A DNA stretch of 10,097 nt from positions 1-10,097 of the forward strand of contig JAISDI010000255.1 of NCBI GenBank assembly GCA_031264895.1, written 5' to 3'. The stretch's first letter is position 1. Each line of letters opens with the position of its first letter. This DNA comes from Endomicrobium sp. Lineage in GTDB: Bacteria > Elusimicrobiota > Endomicrobiia > Endomicrobiales > Endomicrobiaceae. The position numbers and the translations under genes are program-made. Below the pieces are notes generated by a model. It was not told the DNA's origin. It made no database searches and worked only from the letters and a program-made list of their open reading frames with translations. This document shows, piece by piece, positions 9,001 through 10,097 of this stretch.

Positions 9001-10097
9001 GATTCTCTATGACGGTGACGGAGTTATAAGCGTTGCAAGAGTAAATTCCGCCGGAGACAGCGAAACTATAGAGTATCAGGTTTATAATAAAGATAGAAAT
9101 TCTTACGATATTATATACAACAATTCGGGAGAAGCTTCATCAATAACTACCGTAAAGTTTACCCATCAAGGCTATAGCACTCTTGGCTATGAAGTTGACG
9201 CTATAGGACTTGGCAATCCAACGCTTCATATATCCGAAGACGGTGACGTGTTAATAATGAATGTCAGAGGGAACGCGGAGATCGCGAAGATCAACTATAC
9301 AAACACCTCCGGTGAATACAGCGGAGCACAATTCGTTACGGTATATACTCAAAATTATAGCTATGGGGCTAAAACCGTCAATGAATTAAGGCTTACTGAC
9401 GGAACTCGCATTGTAATGCAGCAAATTGACGACGGTTCGTGGTACGGAGCAAAAGCATATACGGCAAATGCGGGCAGCCGCTCTCAACATGAGGCGTATG
9501 ATTTAATACGTCTAACTTTCAATCTTGACGCGGCAGGAAATGCCGCAAACGAAGGGGAATTTTTTAAGATAAGCAATCCCATGGAGGGTGCGGGAGCAGT
9601 AACGTACATGGGCAATAATACGTATTCGCTTGTTATGACTTCGGAAAATATACAAAAAACATTGACATTTTCAATAATCAATAATGGTGAATTGGATATA
9701 ACGACCGATATTAAGAAGTTCAGGGCTTGGAGCGATCAAAGAGGAGCGGAAGTATGGAGCGATTTTACAGGTGCTGTGTCTGTCGGGGAATATACTATAG
9801 TAGAAGGAAGCCATTTAGATAAAACTGAATATTTTCTAATGAAAGACGACGGGACATTCCAAGTTTTACGCGACGGAATGAAGATTGGCACTTTTGCCAC
9901 AATACACAGTAAAGATGCTATAAATAAGATGATAAGCAACGGAGAGATAAGAGACTATGATAAAGATGTTATAAACAAGGCGGAGGAATGGTTTATCCAA
10001 ATTAACGGGCCTCCTATAGAACTTCAGGATGCCAATCGCGCTCAAGCAGGCGAGTTTTCTAACTACGCAGGAGACAGTTTCGGAAATATATTCGCTT
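2..10097 (+). CDS. Giant modular repeat protein, internal fragment (both ends outside the window)
   Basis: Forward frame 2 is open for 3365 full codons without a stop; the last base begins another codon. No start or stop is visible, so the gene runs past both edges. Order of parts by residue: duplicated helical modules (about 47-121 and 290-362), a complete peptidase C39-like domain (290-483), Ser/Thr linker (545-680), second C39-like domain (693-917), three half-domain repeats (1077-1260), third C39-like domain (1369-1586), helical region (about 1711-1940), two related beta-rich units (1982-2213 and 2279-2473), then beta-rich sequence with Gly/Ser linkers. I count five cysteines (residues 93, 336, 1247, 2433, 2467) and no convincing transmembrane helix, which fits an extracellular protein. 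Codon use looks even throughout, with no frameshift. The overall function is unknown. A secreted or surface giant protein is my inference; the missing termini would decide it. Confidence 0.96.
152..361 (+). repeat. Direct repeat R1, copy 1 (helical lead plus Cys helix of the C39-like fold)
   Basis: This 210-base in-frame unit matches bases 881-1087. The first 41 bases are identical, and by hand count about 87% of the aligned bases agree, with one codon inserted here (before CTG-CAA). It encodes a helical stretch starting AQQSGVDKEEVEK, then GILAGFF, then INCSTDALSTV, where C93 sits at the position of the candidate catalytic Cys of copy 2. Similarity stops shortly after the motif ALISDI. This copy has no His/Asp half and continues into unrelated helical sequence, so it is a truncated, presumably inactive copy or a separate binding module. 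Confidence 0.9.
362..868 (+). other. Protein region between the R1 copies, helix-rich, family not recognised
   Basis: Residues about 121-289 of the giant protein. The first part (roughly to residue 150) may be a remnant of a C39-like linker, since IIEVLNG resembles AIKEVLTDNG of the complete copy. The rest is predicted by eye as charged amphipathic helices (such as LVNELYDILEKEG and YESFKEIYESVY) around a short hydrophobic strand motif, YGVLILKGY. No catalytic motif or known family is evident. Confidence 0.5.
881..1087 (+). repeat. Direct repeat R1, copy 2
   Basis: This is the partner of 152-361, with the copies 729 bases (243 codons) apart at their starts. It is in frame and one codon shorter. 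Differences are spread over synonymous and nonsynonymous positions and cluster in the 3' third. High DNA identity, not just protein similarity, indicates a fairly recent duplication or gene conversion compared with the other, far more diverged repeats here. Unlike copy 1 it continues directly into the His/Asp half of a C39-like domain. Confidence 0.9.
1310..1426 (+). repeat. C39 C-terminal module, copy 1 (within the complete domain)
   Basis: About 39 residues with the pattern V-x-D-(x3)-N-x-G, a Tyr-containing strand, E-F-x-x-L-(L/M/I)-S-G-K, an Asp-rich turn, and a closing G-Y. In this copy the Asp of VTD is the candidate catalytic D439. The same pattern recurs at 2588, 3230, 3401, 3659 and 4637, so this copy is the reference for the six-member family. 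Confidence 0.7.
1634..2041 (+). other. Ser/Thr-rich low-complexity linker
   Basis: About 136 residues, of which I count roughly 82 as Ser or Thr (about 60%). There is a run of six Thr near the start, many SSS/SSSS runs, and Arg, Asp, Glu and Pro as the main other residues. It is almost surely disordered and separates the complete C39-like domain from the degenerate one that follows. Such linkers in secreted bacterial proteins act as flexible tethers and are often O-glycosylated; glycosylation here is inference. Codons mix TCT, TCA, TCG, ACT, ACA and ACG rather than repeating one triplet. Confidence 0.9.
1814..1951 (+). repeat. Tandem 25-residue repeat inside the Ser/Thr linker
   Basis: Two in-frame copies start at 1814 and 1889, 75 bases apart. 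Each begins SNIRSSSS and ends RTSSSDT, with a variable middle. The copies span 1814-1873 and 1889-1951. DNA is well conserved at both ends of the unit, which suggests linker growth by slippage or unequal crossing-over. Confidence 0.85.
2078..2752 (+). other. Degenerate C39-like domain (triad lost)
   Basis: Residues 693-917 align through the whole fold with the domain at 869-1450. The helical lead (KDLVDKTGLT against DELAQQSGVD), the central helix (SDIAAGI against SDISAGI), the strand pair (TIVWVDGNNFIYV against AILWVNGDHFVTV) and the terminal ENFRELMSGK against KEFSNLLSGK all match. Key residues have changed: the Cys position aligns with Ile (about residue 744) and the His position is Asn (residue 839), while the Asp is kept (residue 865). 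It should have no cysteine protease activity. Its role is more likely structural or ligand binding. The family link comes from internal alignment and is firmer than the C39 name itself. Confidence 0.65.
2588..2752 (+). repeat. C39 C-terminal module, copy 2
   Basis: It has the pattern IYDADRN, then a 15-20 residue insertion relative to the other copies, then LTYDEENFRELMSGK and a closing GY. It belongs to the degenerate domain starting at 2078. Confidence 0.65.
2753..3229 (+). other. Linker region between the degenerate domain and the half-domain repeats
   Basis: Residues 918-1076. It begins with sequence equivalent to the tail of a C39-like unit (DMSILVDKSSG), passes a Thr-rich stretch (residues about 970-1000, TNTSTITAPLVTTAP), then a charged helical stretch (residues about 1010-1055, rich in Glu and Lys). 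No recognised domain. The last 20 residues are the lead-in strand of the first free half-module. Confidence 0.5.
3230..3352 (+). repeat. C39 C-terminal module, copy 3 (free-standing)
   Basis: It encodes YTVTDPTKNSGK, then ITYSVQEYEKLMKG, a VDVDG turn and a closing GF in place of GY. It is preceded by a short lead-in, ending GEITSY, that also precedes copy 4. No Cys/His half accompanies it, so the terminal part of the fold has been copied alone. Confidence 0.75.
3401..3532 (+). repeat. C39 C-terminal module, copy 4 (free-standing)
   Basis: It starts 171 bases (57 codons) after copy 3. Pattern: YTLVDPNKNDGK, IKLNVEEFNDLISGK, KIDGQD, closing GY. The lead-in TEIKTGGKVTG resembles that of copies 3 and 5. 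It is the closest copy to number 3 at protein level, but the DNA has diverged, so the duplication is older than R1. Confidence 0.8.
3659..3781 (+). repeat. C39 C-terminal module, copy 5 (free-standing)
   Basis: Pattern: YRVTNGNKVLTYTADEFNKLIRG, closing GY, with lead-in VEEIKGGRTRSG. The usual Asp is replaced by Asn (VTN) and the loop is shortened. It carries one of the protein's few cysteines (residue 1247), which has no equivalent in the sister modules. Confidence 0.75.
3782..4105 (+). other. Spacer before the fourth C39-like domain
   Basis: Residues 1261-1368. Mixed beta-type and charged sequence; near its start VVISARADKDG suggests a beta hairpin. A stretch ending VTAEQMVIILEFI looks helical. 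No family recognised. Confidence 0.4.
4106..4759 (+). other. Degenerate C39-like domain with Cys replaced by Ser
   Basis: Residues 1369-1586 align with the complete domain. The lead helix (ISAQTGKSDEDVLDLLL), MDDVANGIFG against SDISAGIFN, the strand pair with His (LDAFHTISVTKKDDG against VNGDHFVTVKKNEDG) and the closing TEFYNLL all match. H1534 and D1550 are kept with the same 16-residue spacing as in the complete copy. The Cys position aligns with Ser (about residue 1420) inside a Ser-rich helix start, ATSSSISV. Thiol protease activity is therefore not expected; a residual serine nucleophile is possible but unsupported. About 35 residues are inserted between the two halves compared with the complete copy. 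Confidence 0.6.
4637..4759 (+). repeat. C39 C-terminal module, copy 6 (within the Ser-variant domain)
   Basis: Pattern: YEVVDSSVDNGNPVQFTKTEFYNLLI, a lysine-rich turn and a closing GY. The Asp (D1550) is kept; the SGK after the EF helix has become NSS. Confidence 0.7.
4760..5130 (+). other. Beta-rich region, possible Ig- or fibronectin-like fold
   Basis: Residues 1587-1710. Alternating hydrophobic strands with Tyr (YETEYRKV, DYYYRVSIASV) and a motif WVSSFSDWE. The strand density and aromatic spacing resemble an immunoglobulin- or fibronectin-type beta sandwich, but no family signature is secure. Confidence 0.3.
5132..5491 (+). other. Charged helical region, possible coiled coil
   Basis: Residues about 1711-1830. 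Starts with a Glu/Ala/Gln-rich amphipathic helix (AELEANIAQQMANIK), continues through KYLDMQREAYEKNL, is broken by a proline-rich hinge (TQPPPKVNPED), and resumes as FNEKEIKQQIIELTIASYYY. Heptad-like spacing of Leu/Ile suggests helical hairpins or a coiled coil, possibly a rigid spacer. Confidence 0.5.
5492..5830 (+). other. Ala/Gly-rich amphipathic helical region
   Basis: Residues about 1831-1943. Mildly hydrophobic helices such as NPIFAGAVAAMKLA, AIDVLIGIINGGG and ADFLVGLAVILSKG. None is a clean 20-residue transmembrane span, because Lys, Asp, Asn and Pro interrupt them. More likely a packed helical bundle than a membrane segment. Confidence 0.4.
5945..6640 (+). repeat. Large unit R2, copy A (about 230 residues)
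   Basis: Residues 1982-2213. Shares order and motifs with 6836-7420: AIEKI against SLEFI, then YLQYNGYLQSET against YLKYKGELQSET, D-K-N-G-E-E-M-Y-T-A against D-S-K-G-E-K-I-Y-T-A, FQQDY against FFQDY, KAGESKLVIE against KAGDKRFVIE, AVTYSL against AMTYTV, and GNLTAFEE against GNITAFEE. Beta-rich, family not recognised. Copy A has an insertion (residues about 2130-2165) missing from B. The DNA has diverged, so this is an old duplication. Confidence 0.85.
6641..6835 (+). other. Spacer between R2 copies
   Basis: Residues 2214-2278. Begins as an Ala/Asp-rich helix (LQEAIKAAAVDV), ends with a strand motif GEIVVDNLE that leads into copy B. No domain recognised. Confidence 0.4.
6836..7420 (+). repeat. 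Large unit R2, copy B (195 residues)
   Basis: Partner of 5945-6640, with starts 891 bases (297 codons) apart, in frame. It contains two of the five cysteines (residues 2433 and 2467), both absent from copy A. They are 34 residues apart and could pair as a disulfide if the protein is exported; that is inference. The unit's opening resembles the 'Y-x-x-G-x-L, Y-D-x-x-G' style of YD/Rhs-type repeats, but only once per copy. Confidence 0.85.
7460..7525 (+). other. Ser/Gly-rich linker
   Basis: Residues about 2487-2508, with the core SGSSGSGGSSSS. Marks the end of the R2 pair and the start of the short duplicated motif. A flexible domain boundary. Confidence 0.85.
7550..7696 (+). repeat. Short unit R3, copy 1
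   Basis: Residues 2517-2565. Pattern F-x3-L-x2-L, a six-to-eight residue loop, S-L-Y-x-A-A-N, then a strand I-Y-I-A-L-E. Matches 7787-7927 in order and spacing (SLYGAAN against SLYEAAN). Helix-loop-helix-strand motif; function unknown. Confidence 0.7.
7697..7786 (+). other. Acidic spacer between R3 copies
   Basis: Residues 2566-2595, dominated by Glu, Asp, Gln, Asn and Ser (DQETDNEEENRNSDEY, QQFEQYEKSE). Probably disordered; might bind cations, but nothing proves it. Confidence 0.75.
7787..7927 (+). repeat. Short unit R3, copy 2
   Basis: Residues 2596-2642. Pattern F-x2-V-L-x2-L, the loop, SLYEAAN, then VYVELS. Two residues shorter than copy 1 before the strand. Both copies end just before Tyr-Ser-Ser or a similar serine pair (YSSN, YSSEN). 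Confidence 0.7.
7928..8674 (+). other. Beta-rich region, family not recognised
   Basis: Residues 2643-2891. Many short strands with Ser/Thr/Asn turns, an aromatic-rich helical patch (WSYEHYDYF, residues about 2758-2766) and a final strand set ending VDINKGDTFKVGK. It looks like one or two beta-sandwich or beta-helix type domains. No catalytic motif seen. Confidence 0.4.
8675..8719 (+). other. Poly-Gly/Ser linker
   Basis: Residues 2892-2906, made only of Gly and Ser apart from one Ala near the start (core SGSGGGGGSGSGS). The codons GGC/GGA and AGC form a purine-rich GC-rich patch within an otherwise AT-leaning gene. A natural flexible hinge between two beta-rich parts. Confidence 0.9.
8720..10097 (+). 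other. C-terminal beta-rich region reaching the window edge
   Basis: Residues 2907-3365 and beyond. Dense beta strands with Asp-Gly turns (YDGDG, EDGDV, TDGTR, DDGSW, DDGTF) and Tyr-rich strands. A hairpin at 8747-8839 (YEIKDGSLSLRDG) weakly resembles one at 9794-9904 (FLMKDDGTFQVLRDG). The last 50 residues turn helical (INKMISNGEIRDYDKDVINK). No family recognised. The gene continues beyond base 10097. Confidence 0.45.

Noticed and set aside
8720..10097. RTX calcium-binding repeats
   Set aside because: Several Asp-Gly turns occur, but there is no tandem nonapeptide G-G-x-G-x-D-x-x-x.
2..10097. Nonribosomal peptide or polyketide synthase as the reason for a giant ORF
   Set aside because: No adenylation, condensation, ketosynthase or carrier-protein motifs. 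Sequence is low in Cys and rich in linkers and beta repeats.
2..10097. Internal promoters, ribosome sites or terminators
   Set aside because: Purine-rich GGAG/AGGA stretches and AT-rich patches are frequent, but all lie within the continuous frame and none precedes an independent coding region.

Overview
The whole window lies inside one gene. Forward frame 2 (codons starting at bases 2, 5, 8 and so on) reads through 3365 consecutive sense codons, from base 2 to base 10096. It has no stop codon and neither end of the gene is present. The protein is therefore longer than 3365 residues. There is no intergenic space, and I find no RNA gene, promoter or terminator. Residue numbers below count from base 2 (residue n starts at base 3n-1) and are not native protein numbers.

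Layout. (1) Bases 2-1633: two copies of a helical module, about 87% identical in DNA. The second leads into a complete papain-fold, peptidase C39-like domain with a candidate triad C336, H423, D439. (2) 1634-2041: a Ser/Thr-rich disordered linker. (3) 2078-2752: a third C39-like domain that has lost Cys and His. (4) 3230-3781: three free-standing repeats of only the C-terminal part of that domain. (5) 4106-4759: a fourth C39-like domain with His and Asp but Ser at the Cys position. (6) 4760-5944: a beta-rich stretch, a charged helical stretch and an Ala/Gly-rich helical stretch. (7) 5945-7420: two diverged copies of a beta-rich unit of about 200 residues. (8) 7460-7525: a Ser/Gly linker. (9) 7550-7927: a short duplicated helix-strand motif around an acidic spacer. 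(10) 7928-10096: beta-rich sequence without a recognised family, split by a Gly/Ser linker at 8675-8719.

Interpretation. Modular repeats, flexible linkers, only five cysteines and no clear transmembrane helix suggest a giant secreted or surface protein. This is inference, because both termini (signal peptide, anchor or secretion domain) lie outside the window. The most distinctive point is an array of one protease-like fold in different states: one with a full triad, two decayed at key residues, one truncated after the Cys helix, and the C-terminal part amplified alone. It looks like a protein growing by internal duplication, with one possibly active cysteine-protease-like domain and several binding or scaffold derivatives.

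Organism. AT-leaning bacterial coding sequence with frequent ATA (Ile), AGA (Arg) and AAA (Lys) codons. Giant ORFs of this kind are known from lineages such as Omnitrophota, and Elusimicrobiota are also plausible by codon style. I cannot identify the taxon from this window, so treat this as a weak guess.
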